NCBI GenBank assembly: GCA_045837725.1 | Contig: JBEWZL010000124.1 | Location: 62,001 to 126,000 of the forward strand | DNA length: 64,000 nucleotides | Source: Vermamoeba vermiformis | Taxonomy: Eukaryota > Tubulinea > Echinamoebida | Direction: 5' to 3' | Part shown: positions 35,301 to 45,848 of the stretch, piece by piece | Layout of the letters: each line of letters opens with the position of its first letter | Position numbering within the stretch: the stretch's first letter is position 1 | The notes under the pieces: model-generated | Database searches by the model: none | What the model was told of the DNA's origin: nothing | What the model saw: only the letters and a program-made list of their open reading frames with translations | Made by a program: the position numbers and the translations under genes

Positions 35301-38300
35301 AACTGGCTACCAGCAGTTTGAAATTCACGCGCGAAGAGGACCAAGTTTTAGCTGGTCTCAAAACCTTCCGAAAATCATGGTTAGTGTTGAATCAAAGCAA
35401 TATTAATTGACCATATTAATACTTAATGCTATAGTGCGGAAAATTTCGATCTCAACGCGGAGTTGACGGAACTAGCCAGTCTGTTCCGAGAACATGCCGT
35501 GAAAGACGAAGGAAATTTCACGAAACGCTTGATTGAGATTATTGGCAACCCTCGTGTCATCGAATCGCTGAACTATCAAGATTTGCTCGTCACTTCATTG
35601 CAAGCGTTCAGATTGCCTCTTGACGCTGAGATAGCCAAAGAACCAAACAGCGATCCTGCCGTGCTTGAGAAAATGCAAATTGAGATTGGAGCCGTCGGAT
35701 TGACTAATTTGGTAAGTCACAATTACATCGAAAAATGATTCCATTACTAAATTTGGTAATGTAGATCTTCGAGTTGATTGCATGTCGCAATGACACGATT
35801 GTCTACGAGACACTTATGCTCGGCATTACGCTGTTACACGGTGGCAACAAGTCGATTCAAGACGACATTTACAATTACTTCAAGAGCTCTAGCAAAGCAG
35901 GAAATTTCTTCCTCGAAATTCGTAATAGAATGCGCAAAGGCATTGACGAAATCGATGAGAAGAGACAGTTCTTGGCGAAGAAATTGGAAAAGAAGTTGTT
36001 GGCACGTGACAGCGTGGCGTCGTTGTTGCCGAGTCCTAGTTTCAATTTATACGGAGACACGGATAACACGCCTCGTACTTTGAACGACGAAGACTTGAAA
36101 ACGGTCAACGAGATTGAAGACGATGAAGTTTTTCATGAAACTGGATTTATCGCTGAAATTCTCAGATTTCTACAGGTTCGACTTGAAACTTCATTATTCA
36201 CGTAGTGAGCTTACACTAACTTTATATTTTCAAAGCTTTTGTGCGAAGGTCACAACCTCTTGCTGCAAAACCATTTGCGACTTCAAGCCAATAACTTGCA
36301 GTCGTATGATTTGATCAGCGAGACAGCTGCGTGCCTCGAGTCACTCGAGTCTTGCATTGATGCTGTCAACGCTGACATTGGCGTGCAAGTTTTCCGCACG
36401 CTGACCGAGTACTGTCAAGGACCTTGTCCCGATAATCAGGTACGTCACGTGACATAGCCATATTTGGAAATGGTATCTAACTTCCAACCCCACAGCTCGC
36501 GTTGATTCGCACGAAGTTGTGCGAGTCTATCAATTACATTTTCAAGCACCACAACTTCAAGTGCGAGGACTCTAAGGCATCGTTCTTGAAGAACTGCATG
36601 ATTACGACACTGTTGAGTTTGCTTGAAGGCAACACGAGCCCGAGCATCCCTCGTCACATGTTGCATACTCTCAATTTCAACTTGATTGTAAGTGCTTTTC
36701 CCTGTTCGATCGAGTTGTTTTTTAACGTAGTCTATGTGCAGGAAAAAGATTTGTTAGATATCATCGCTCGTGAAAGTGGCGGCCAGCTCGAAGAAAAAGA
36801 AGCAGAAGATTTGTTGGAGTTGGGATTCTTAGAATTTTTCTTGTTGAAGACACTCGCGGACTACGACACTGAGAAGAAAGTCCAGCCTATTTTGGACAAC
36901 TTGCCCGCTGATAATGTCTTTGCACAAGGCACAGGGCGTGTTGAAATTGTCCGCAATGACAAGCTCGAACGAGTGTACTTCAGAATATTGCCCGTGTCGC
37001 AATATCTCACAATGAAATCGAAGAAAGAACTCGTCATCAAGGTCAAAAGGTAACAACGAATTTTATCAACTTTATTTTTCGTTCATTGAACTAACGAATT
37101 TCCCACAGAGACACGCAACAGGACAAAATTCAAGATTTCTTCGATCGATCTGAAGATCTTATTCAAGTACGTTATAACATTTCATTAATTACTGTCTAAT
37201 TTCCTTTTTAGGAAATGGAACACCGTGAAACTATTGCTCAGAATCAAATGTTCTCGTTTTTGACCAAGCAAGAGACGCTCTTATTGAACATTTCGTTCTT
37301 CACGGCAGTCCTTGCAAACTTCCTTATCGTCGCTACTTATGACTCAAGCTACGTCTACGGGTAAATTCTGCGCAATTCTACGCGTTCTAAAGATGTTCCA
37401 ACCAATTTTTTATGCAGAGAAATGACGTTCAATTCGTGGGCACTGCCGGTATTGTACTTACTGGGCCTCGCACAAATAATTCTTTCTTCGACTGCTCTCT
37501 TCATCTACACGATCAGCTACGCACCCTTAGCTGTCAGAAAGAAATGGAAGGATATTGGCGTAAGAGTATCCATTTGACACCTGTCAAAACTGTCGCACTC
37601 ACACTAAACTTTTTCCAGGTTTCGTACAATGACACGACAAAATCTCCGTTGTTCCTAGGCGCTGGCTGGAAAAACACCGCGTGGTCATTATACTTCTTAT
37701 TGACCGATAGCTTGTTTGTATATAGGTACGTAAAATCAACTTGGATCTGATCACCGAAAACTGATCCGGATCTACAGAGTGATCTATGTTGTGTTTGCCG
37801 TGCTTGGAGTATGGCACATGCCACATGGCCCGTATTTCTTTGCATTCCATTTGCTCGACATTGTCGTGCGTAACGAGCTGTTGAAAGGAGTCATCAAATC
37901 TGTCACACTCAACGGCAAATCCATCATCCTGACGGTAAGTTTTTCGTCCTATAATTCATATTTACTAACACCCTATTGTCTATTAGACCTTATTGGCAAT
38001 GCTGGTCGTGTACATTTACTCCATTTTCGGATTTTTGTTCTTCAGATCCGCCTTTGAACGCGACGGTGAACTGATCTGCGACTCAATGTTCATGTGCCTA
38101 TTGACTGTAATTAATTATGGGTACGTGAAATGGCTATTGATAGGCAACTACGTATTAACGCTGCGTCTATTTTTAGCTTGCGAAGCGGTGGTGGTATTGG
38201 TGATATTATGAAACCACCCGAGTGGAACGATAGTGACTTCAAGTACCGCGTGTTTTACGACAGCTCTTTCTTCTTCTTAGTGATCATTATCTTGTTGAAC

Positions 38301-39052
38301 ATCATCTTTGGTATCATTATCGACACTTTCGGAGGTAAGTGCGATGACACGTGTCAAACTTTTTCGTCGAACAAGATCCAGATCCAGCTTCGAATGAACG
38401 ATCTAAATAATTTTTGTCTTATAGAACTGAGATCTCAAAATAAGAGTGTTGAAGAAGACATTCACAACAAGTGTTTTATGTGCGGCATTGAACGTGACAC
38501 TTTTGAACGACGTGCAAATGGATTTGAAAATCACGTGAAACTTGATCACAATATGTGGCACTATTTATATTTCAACATGTACTTGCGAAGAAAAGAACGA
38601 ACAGAGTATACTGGCCCCGAACAATACGTTGCTGATAAGGTAAAATTTAGATCTAGATCCACATCCAGATCGGATCTTCTGACCATTTTTTCTCGTAGAT
38701 ATTGCAACGAGATTGGATATTTGTGCCGACATTAAAGGCTATGTGCCTCGATATGAACGAGGAAGAGAGTGATCGCACGACTCAAATCGTTGAAAGTGTG
38801 GATTCGTTGAGCAAACAGACCAAGTCACAACTCGATAAAATCACCAAGTCCTTGGCGACTAAGCACAAAATTCTTGAAAAGAAGATCGAGGATATTGATA
38901 ATAAGTCTAATCAAGCACAAATAAGCAACGTTAAGACGATCAATACAGTTGTTAAGAAGATGGATGTGCTTGACAAGAAGATTGAAACCTTTGAATCGAA
39001 GATAGATTTATTAGTCAAATTATTGTCGCACAATGGCGAAAAACAAGATTAA
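29352..39052 (+). CDS. ITPR: Inositol 1,4,5-trisphosphate receptor-like Ca2+ release channel
   Basis: About 27 exons give roughly 2,500 residues in the usual order. First comes the beta-trefoil region (GDSFTNKDCKITKAHRSG, DCVFKIHPRYKYDSQKA, GQAVQLIHGKSGKFLTV, DADGNEGSWFVITPRFKMRS), then a MIR segment (YRFKHIATGKYLAG), RIH helical repeats (LLREQRIIDVLIQLLKYTFD) and the RIH-associated domain (RCCEGKVYEAEVKCQSLFTL). An acidic Ser-rich insert lies near 34790-34900. Six membrane segments follow, with the pore filter LRSGGGIGD, the Zn-finger-like CFMCGIERDTFERR with the HNMWHYLYF helix, and a C-terminal coiled coil. It releases Ca2+ from internal stores when IP3 binds. The frame changes by -1 at the A-run 31894-31899 (see findings). 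Several late introns are GATC-rich. Its stop overlaps that of the next gene. Confidence 0.95.
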
Positions 39053-40060
39053 ACTTTTCGGTCTTTCTGATCCTTGTACGAAAGCTTTAGCACGTGCCAA
39101 ACTCCGTTGACATCAAGCACAACAAATGTTCCAAACATATAAGCCTTAACATTTAATTTCATACTAGGAAGGCTAATTGACGCTGATATTAAGCCAGTGG
39201 AATTATCTGTAGTGTAGTTACTTTCTCCAAAAACCGGACGCTCTCCGTTGGTTTGATGTGAAACAACAACTTTCTCCGAATTGGCTTCCATTTTAAAGAA
39301 ATCATATGCGCCTGGAACGGCGATTTTCGTTTTAACAACACTCGATGGCACTTCTGGAGGACAATAATCGAGTAAATAGGTTTGTTCTCGCTCCACCACT
39401 ATCATGCTCCGAAAAGCATTCACAAACAAGCCAGTAAGACTCCTGTTTTCAATGAGATTATTCTGCAAATTGACTTTCATAAGGCGCTCAAAATGCAGCG
39501 CTGACCAATAACAATGGCCATCCAGCAAGAACAGACATTCGCGTCGGCCAGTATAAAGACCGTATTTTCCACTCGGCGTCGAGGACGGATTTGGCTTGAG
39601 GGAATTTAACATGTAAAACTCTGCTTCTTCCAATACCAAGTTCTTCTCCATGGTCGACGGAATGTCCCATCTGAAGGTGCGCAAATACGACAGGATTATT
39701 TTAAAATACTTCGGATCCCTGCATAATAAATTATGTTATTACCTATATAATATAGGAACCTTAATTAAAGCGCCTTGGTTATAAAACTTGTAAAAAAAAC
39801 TTTTGAAACGATTTTTACGGGATTTGCAGGCGATGAACAATGAAATTCAATAAGAATTATTAAACGCAAGAATTATTCTAACGGGCCAGAAATTGATACC
39901 TATCAATAAAATACGCTCCACTCTCGTCTTTCAGCGTTGGAACCGATCCGTCTAGCATCCGCTGGAAAAACTCACTTCCTTGAAGCGTTGAAGCGGTAGT
40001 GTGGAATTGCTTCCCTCCAACGTTCAATTTAATAATGCTGCTCGTGGGATTTGTGGTCAT
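39049..40060 (-). CDS. KCTD-like BTB/T1 protein, array copy 1
   Basis: Exon 1 (from ATG at 40058-40060) encodes the first half of a T1-type BTB domain: SIIKLNVGGKQFHTTASTLQ, then GSEFFQRMLDGSVPTLKDES, then GAYFIDR. A single intron interrupts the codon for the Arg of FIDR/DPKYF. Exon 2 completes the BTB fold (DPKYFKIILSYLRTFRWDIP, LEEAEFYMLN) and adds about 160 residues ending in a conserved block (STGLISASISLPSMKLNVKA, YMFGTFVVLDVNGVWHVL). KCTD proteins form pentameric adaptors for Cullin-3 ligases or bind G-protein beta subunits; either role here is inference. About 258 residues. The stop codon overlaps the IP3-receptor stop by three bases in a TTAA. Confidence 0.85.
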
Positions 40061-40132
40061 TTTTTCAAAAAGATAAGTAAATTAAAATCGAAGCGGATTT
40101 TTATTTTCTGACACTTGCATTAGACGAGTCTA

Positions 40133-41043
40133 TTAATTATCTCCCTGGCAATATTTCCACTCTCCGTTAATATCAACGACCATCCTATCGCCGAAAAAAT
40201 AAGCCTCGATCTTGAGACCAGGGCTGCTATGTTTCGCGTAAACGAAATTCGTCTTTGGATCTACTTCATATACGCACTCGCTTAATTTCTGTTTCTTTTG
40301 ATAAAATGTTACCAGATCTGGATCTGCTTGAATGATTATCGAAGGTTTTTCGTGTGGCATTTTGATTTTTTCTTTCATCGGTCTCTTTGGTCTTCTAGAC
40401 CAATTAATCTTCAATGGCTTTGTAGTAAAAACACTAGATTGATATGAGGTCATAATAAAGTTCTGATTATTGTTAACAAAACAGCCAAGACAGATCTTGG
40501 ATCTTTTTAGCGTTGCAACATTTTTTGAAACCACGACTGCTTCTTTTGATTGATTGCTGTACAACCGCACACTATCCGATGTGCAGTATCCGTGGTGTAT
40601 GAAGAAATAGTTGTCTTTGTTTAAAGAATACAGGCCAGATGGCGGATGTGACTCTTTTTCACCGAGATCGGCAACTTCATGGGTTGTTCTAAGCATATAA
40701 AATTCTGCTTCTTGAAGTACCTTACTTTTGCTGATGGTAGGCGGGATATCCCACTTGAAAGTACGCATGAAAGACAAAATTATTTCAAAATATTTCGGAT
40801 CCCTAAATAAAATTAACAAAAATTAATTAAATACAATAAAATGCACTATTCTTCTAAATACCTATCTATAAAATATGCTCCGTTTTCATCTTTAATTGTT
40901 GGAAGGGAACCGTCGAGCATCCGTGTCAAAAACTCGCTTTCTTTTAATGTTGTAGGTGTCGTTTGAAACATCTGACCTCCGACATTTAATTTAACAATAT
41001 TGTGCGAGGAGTTGCTATCATTCATTTTAACAGGGGCGTCCAT
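40133..41043 (-). CDS. KCTD-like BTB/T1 protein, array copy 2
   Basis: Same two-exon plan as its neighbours: NIVKLNVGGQMFQTTPTTLK ... GAYFIDR, intron, DPKYFEIILSFMRTFKWDIP ... LQEAEFYMLRT. About 283 residues. The C-terminal half is the most divergent of the four. It is Lys-rich (RRPKRPMKEKIKMPHEKP) but keeps the terminal block (TNFVYAKHSSPGLKIEAYFF, GDRMVVDINGEWKY). The start is taken at the ATG at 41041-41043 (MDAPVKMNDSNSS), which gives a slightly longer N-terminus than the other copies; the second Met, six codons on, is possible too. Only 72 bp separate its stop from the start of copy 1. Confidence 0.83.
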
Positions 41044-41835
41044 TGTGTTGTACTTTTGACTGGTGCAGCTACAGTGACGCAGCACTTAGCGTATGAATAG
41101 GCCAAGCGGATCGGTTTTTGGCAGCCCTGGTGGAGAAGTCACGCGCGATTCACACCAAAATTGGAAGTTCGAGGAAATAGAAGTGTCGAACGCCAACGCC
41201 AAGACTACCACAAGGCTCGTATATTTGACAGAGCCTAAGATTCATTTGTTAATTTTTTCTTTTTAATTTTTATTTTTATTCACGTTGTACAATGGGGGTT
41301 TTGGTGCTCTCGTTAGCCCCAACCCGTGGCGGGGGTGACAGGGAGCCACCACCCCTAATAAAGTGAATTTACCCCCACGAGCAGCGCAGGCATTCATTGC
41401 AAAATATCTACCTAAACTAACATTATTACAAAAAATGACGCGAGCGAAAGAAATTCGAATTCTGTGCGCTATTAACGGCGAACATAAGCCGACATACAAT
41501 TATCTGCATTGAAGCTTTAAACTTGGCAACATTCCAAAGTTGCAGAATTTTTAAGGGGGCCATTTCCGATCAAAAATCCTCCGTTATACTAGAGCAGCAA
41601 AGACTAATACTGTGTGCACTTATTCTAACCGGTACCTACTACCGTTTATTACGTGCAATCCGATATTGAAGTCACTGCTAGTATCACAAACTTGTCTTGA
41701 ACATAGCCATCAAAAACAACTTGGCGTCAAATTAATTTTCCTTTTTACGCGTTATTATTTACAAAACGCTATATATAACTTCTTTTTCGTTCATGAACGA
41801 TACACCGACGATGATTTCAACCACGTGCCATGTTG
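41044..41835. other. Insert within the BTB array, possible relic
   Basis: About 790 bp between BTB copies 2 and 3, where the other spacers are 70-210 bp. It contains a plus-strand frame at 41092-41265 (MNRPSGSVFGSPGGEVTRDS, then HQNWKFEEIEV) that looks like the N-terminus of a protein with no continuation. It also has a locally GC-rich tract at 41290-41375 (GGGGGTTTTGG, CCCCAACCCGTGGCGGGGG, CCACCACCCC) unlike the surroundings. A further plus-strand frame to 41839 has odd composition. This may be an inserted and decayed element or gene fragment; the origin is unknown. Confidence 0.3.
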
Positions 41836-42918
41836 TTAATACTTGTCCGCATAGGAGTACGAATAGGTGTATGTAACGGCAGGTGTAGGCTGTTCAACTG
41901 AACTATTATCTTCTTGAGATGAACTTGTATTGCTATTTGAACTTGTACTGGAATATGACTGCAGCTCCGGTGGATTTCGAATTGGTGTTTGATCCGGGAC
42001 CTTGTGAGGATGCATGAACTTCCAGGTGCCATTAATATTAACTACGATCATTTTTAAGTCGAAAAAATACGCCTTTATAGTCAAATTTGAGCTGAGATGT
42101 GCAATGTAGATTAAATTCGTTGTCGGATCTTCGACGTAATTGTATTCGATCAGTTTTGTTCCGTCATGTAAAATAGCGTTGTTTGGATTAGCTTCTATTA
42201 TATAGTTATCAACCCAGTAAACTAACTGGCTAGACGGCCGTTCTGGAGAACAGATCCCCAAAATTGCAGTTTTTTGTTGAAATGTTGAATTAAATAAATA
42301 TTCTGAATACGTCATTATAAAGTGCTTATAGTCATTAACAAATATGCCTGATTGGAAGCTGGTCTCAAACTGCCTGAGTGCTGGGTGGATATCGTTGGCG
42401 GCTAGCGGGTTGTTTAGGGCATAATAAATATTTTGCGCATCCGGGCTTGCTGATTGCACTTTCATGGCACAACAGACCACGCATATATCATCTTTAATAA
42501 ATAGGCTGCATCCTTGACCAGTGGTATATAAGCCAATGGGACCTTTTGGTTTGGATGAAGAAACTGCCGAATCTGACTCCGCGTTCAACATGTAGAATTC
42601 TGCTTCTTGGAATAATTTTTCTTTATCCATTGAAGACGGAATGTCCCAAACGAAGCTGCGCAGGTAGGACAGAATTACTTCAAAATATTTCGGATCTCTA
42701 ATTTCGAAAATTAAAATTAAAAGCATTAACCTGAATTATTACAACCCGATTTTTAAAAAATACCTGTCTATAAAATATGCTCCATTTTCATCCTTTAGCG
42801 TTGGAATTCCTCCGTCAAGCATCCGTGCAAAAAATTCACTCCCACGAAGTGTCGAGCCGGTAGTTTGAAAGTTCTGACCACCAACATTTAATTTAATGAT
42901 GCTAGGATGATTGGTCAT
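41836..42918 (-). CDS. KCTD-like BTB/T1 protein, array copy 3
   Basis: Exon 1 reads MTNHPSIIKLNVGGQNFQTT ... GAYFIDR. After the conserved intron, exon 2 starts DPKYFEVILSYLRSFVWDIP. This is the longest copy, about 338 residues. The C-terminal block (TTNLIYIAHLSSNLTIKAYF, FDLKMIVVNINGTWKF) is followed by an extra Pro/Ser/Asn/Tyr-rich tail (PPELQSYSSTSSNSNTSSSQ ... TYTYSYSYADKY) that the other copies lack. The tail could be a low-complexity interaction segment. The copy is separated from copy 2 by the 790-bp insert. Confidence 0.84.
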
Positions 42919-43129
42919 AATATCTATCTACTTATAATTTGATCCGTGGTGTTTACGTTATCTAGACAAATGCGGAAATGAAATTCTGACAAACTTTTTT
43001 AGACTGTGCTAGCTAGAAAACTGATCTTAATTTAATTCAACGCTATCCAAATTATTTACTTGAAATGATAACGATAGCTACCAATGCACAATTTCTCCTC
43101 GACATCTGCGGCCCTGTTGGATCTTCCTT

Positions 43130-44153
43130 TTACTTCTTTTTCGGCATTGTCCACACTCCATCCATATCGACCACCATATAGGGATCAAACATATACGCTT
43201 TGAATTTAAAATTAAATCTGAAGAAGGATGCGAAGATGAATCCAGTACTGTTGTCGGTCTCGTAGTAGCTCTCACCAATCAGCGTTGCTCGATCTCCAAG
43301 ACAATTTCGGAGAAAAAGCTTGATCGAATTGGGTGACGCTTCTATTGATATACTCTCATTGATTCTTGACGAGTACATTTCGTAATCGGTAGTAACCTTA
43401 GGCTTTTGCGGAGGAAAATAGTCCATAAAAAATGTTTCGTCTCGACTCGTTTGTAATATTAAACTTTGATAATTATTGGTAAATTGACCCTTGTACTTTC
43501 GATCTTTGGAATACGGTAGCAAGAACGAGTGCTTTAAGATTTCTGCGGCCACTGGTTCGCACATCCAGCTAAAGCACTGTCCGTTCATGAATAGAAGAAA
43601 GTCCATGCCATTTTGCTCCGCGTAGAATCCAGTTTTGCCATCCAGATCCGGTCCTTTGACCGAAGTTGGCTTGAGCAATTCAGCAGCGTTAATCATATAG
43701 AACTCCGCTTCTTCTTCAAGTCGGTCTATGTCCATTTTTGGCGGAACGTCCCACGAGAAAGTACGTAAAAACGATAGGATTATTTTGAAGTACTTCGGAT
43801 CCCTAAACACAACAAGTTAATTATTACTAACAAATCTATCTATGAGTAGATATGATTATAAAAGTGCCTTTAAGTCTGAATTTACAGAAGAGATGCGAAA
43901 TCTAATTTGCAACGAAGAGATCGGCTGCAAATGAATTTTCTACTTTTCGTGGCTGCCTTTAGTCGTGCCTTAATAATCTTGGTATAGTAAAGTCTTACCT
44001 GTCGATAAAATAAGCGCCGGTCTCGTCTTTTACTGTTGGAACAGCTCCGTCCAGCATCCGCGTCAACACTTTACTTCCGCGGAGAGTACTCGCAGTAGTT
44101 TGAAATAGTTTTCCTCCAACGTTAAGTTTGATAATTGAGCTATTTTCGGTCAT
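43130..44153 (-). CDS. KCTD-like BTB/T1 protein, array copy 4
   Basis: Exon 1 is MTENSSIIKLNVGGKLFQTT ... GAYFIDR. Exon 2 is DPKYFKIILSFLRTFSWDVP ... LEEEAEFYMINAAELL, with the C-terminal block STGFIFASFFRFNFKFKAYM, FDPYMVVDMDGVWTM and a KKK end. About 275 residues. It is closest to copy 1 in both the BTB and the C-terminal block (both have ETDNSTG/TTDNSTG), so the array probably grew by more than one duplication step. The identical intron position in all four shows common descent by tandem duplication. Confidence 0.85.
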
Positions 44154-44219
44154 TTGAATCAGCTGCTGTTTTTCGTACTGGTTGGTAAAAAAAAATGATT
44201 GACTTGTAATTTATTTTCC

Positions 44220-45526
44220 TTATTTGTCTGTCTCGTTTACTGACGATACGATGATATTCTGTTCTTCAATATTGTTATTATAATTATTATAGACATTATT
44301 TACATCCTCATCAGGGATACTCTCGTATTGTGCTCTCAGTGCTCGGCGTTGTCGAATTTTCAACACAAAAATAGCGGTCCCTGAGGCCAATAACAGAAGC
44401 ATAGAGAGTGCTGTGCTCACTACAAACACCCAGTAAGTAGCTAAGAAGTTGAATGAAGTGCTTCCTTGGTATCCGGCCGTGTTTATCGGTGCTGCAACGA
44501 ACGTTAGTTTCAGAAATCAATCAGATCTTGACTAATGAACTTACGCCAAAGGTATATATTTATGTCGGGGCTATTCTCAATCCGATATCGAGTTACTGAA
44601 ATGGCGAATGAAATGTTTGAAGGGAGATCGCGAAGCAGAACGTTTCTCCGGTGCACTGAATAGCAAGGGTTATAATATATTGCAACAAGAGGCCTACTCG
44701 TTATTACCGTGTGATGTTGAATAGTCAATAGTAAAAGAATAGTCTTTCTTAGTTGGTACTTCGGACCCCATTTTACAAGATTCGCTGCCGATCTGACGGA
44801 ATGTAATGCTTTTGAGCGTCTCGGAGAGTAAATGGGGGGATTCAACTTCAGCATTCAAGTATAGCACAGTGTCATTCGATGAGTGGTGCCATCGAGCATA
44901 GTTGGTGCAAACTGTTTTGTTGGACTCGCAATCGTGGCCTTCAAAGTCCCACCAGTAGCGTTCAACGGTGATGCTTGACCATTCAAAAGTTGCCGTTTCC
45001 GTATAAATAGAACTTTCTACTGCATCGGTGCGAATTCCAGGGAAATCTACAGCGAAGTTCCAAGTTACATCCGTGACGCAAGGATCTGCGAGCGGCATCA
45101 GCAATTTGATTGCAGGATAGATATCTTACATACCAATAATAATCTTCTTATTAATTATGAAGTCAGATTTGTTTAAGAAAGGTCCATTAATGCTAACTCC
45201 CGGTATGGTTACCTGTAAAAACGAAAATTAGAAATCGATATCGAATCTTCGAAATAATAAAATATTTATATTTTGTATTTATTTATTATTACCGTATAAT
45301 TCTTGAATCCTTTTTCAGAGTAAGTGAGTAACAACGCAGGCCCAAGATCGAAAAAAGATCCGTTATTCAGACCAACGTAAATATTAAATCCTGCTAGCTT
45401 CGGAGAGGCATAGTGTGTCGAAGGCTTGTAAGGATGTATCACATTTTTGGTTGTAGAGAAAGCCTGAGCAAAGAACACATCCGCGACGAGACTAGCAACA
45501 AATAATATTAAGATTATCGTGCGCAT
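44220..45526 (-). CDS. Type I membrane protein, unknown ectodomain
   Basis: Starts at the ATG at 45524-45526 with a signal peptide (MRTIILILFVASLVADVFFA). The ectodomain of about 270 residues has several N-x-S/T sites and few cysteines; it includes an aromatic-rich stretch (TFEWSSITVERYWWDFEGHD). Near the end is one membrane helix (VVSTALSMLLLLASGTAIFVL), then basic residues and an Asn/Tyr-rich tail (AQYESIPDEDVNNVYNNYNN) with Tyr-based sorting or phosphorylation possibilities. Five exons join in phase. The family is not recognised; a beta-rich ectodomain is suggested by composition only. It is divergent from the next gene with about 320 bp between. Confidence 0.7.
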
Positions 45527-45848
45527 TAGCAATGCTAGTGCACTTCTCTATTTTGAAATTAGTTGCAACTAAGCACTTTGAACTGGGAATTTGACAGTGG
45601 CCCGGGCATTGGTCCGAACGTGTCAGACGTTCTATTCTTTTCTTTGTGAATCAAAACCAATTCTCGCAAACGAAAACTAAAAAAAATAACCTATTTTACC
45701 ATGTTTCATTAGTCCTACTATAGTTAGTTATCGTTTGCCTGTGAACGGAATAATCTGAAGTTTCTGTCGAGCTGAAAATTGTCAGAATGACCACAATAGC
45801 CCCCTTCTGAAGTTTCCGAGCTTCATTATGTTTTAGAAATACGCTAGA
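45527..45848. promoter_or_regulatory. Divergent promoter region
   Basis: About 320 bp between two oppositely transcribed genes. It is AT-rich apart from a GC-rich patch near 45598-45630. No clear TATA box or known operator could be identified. Called regulatory by position only. Confidence 0.35.

Noticed and set aside
41612-41839. Plus-strand frame ending in a TTAA shared with the stop of BTB copy 3
   Set aside because: It has no ATG start, unusual composition and no recognisable motif; the overlapping stops look accidental here.
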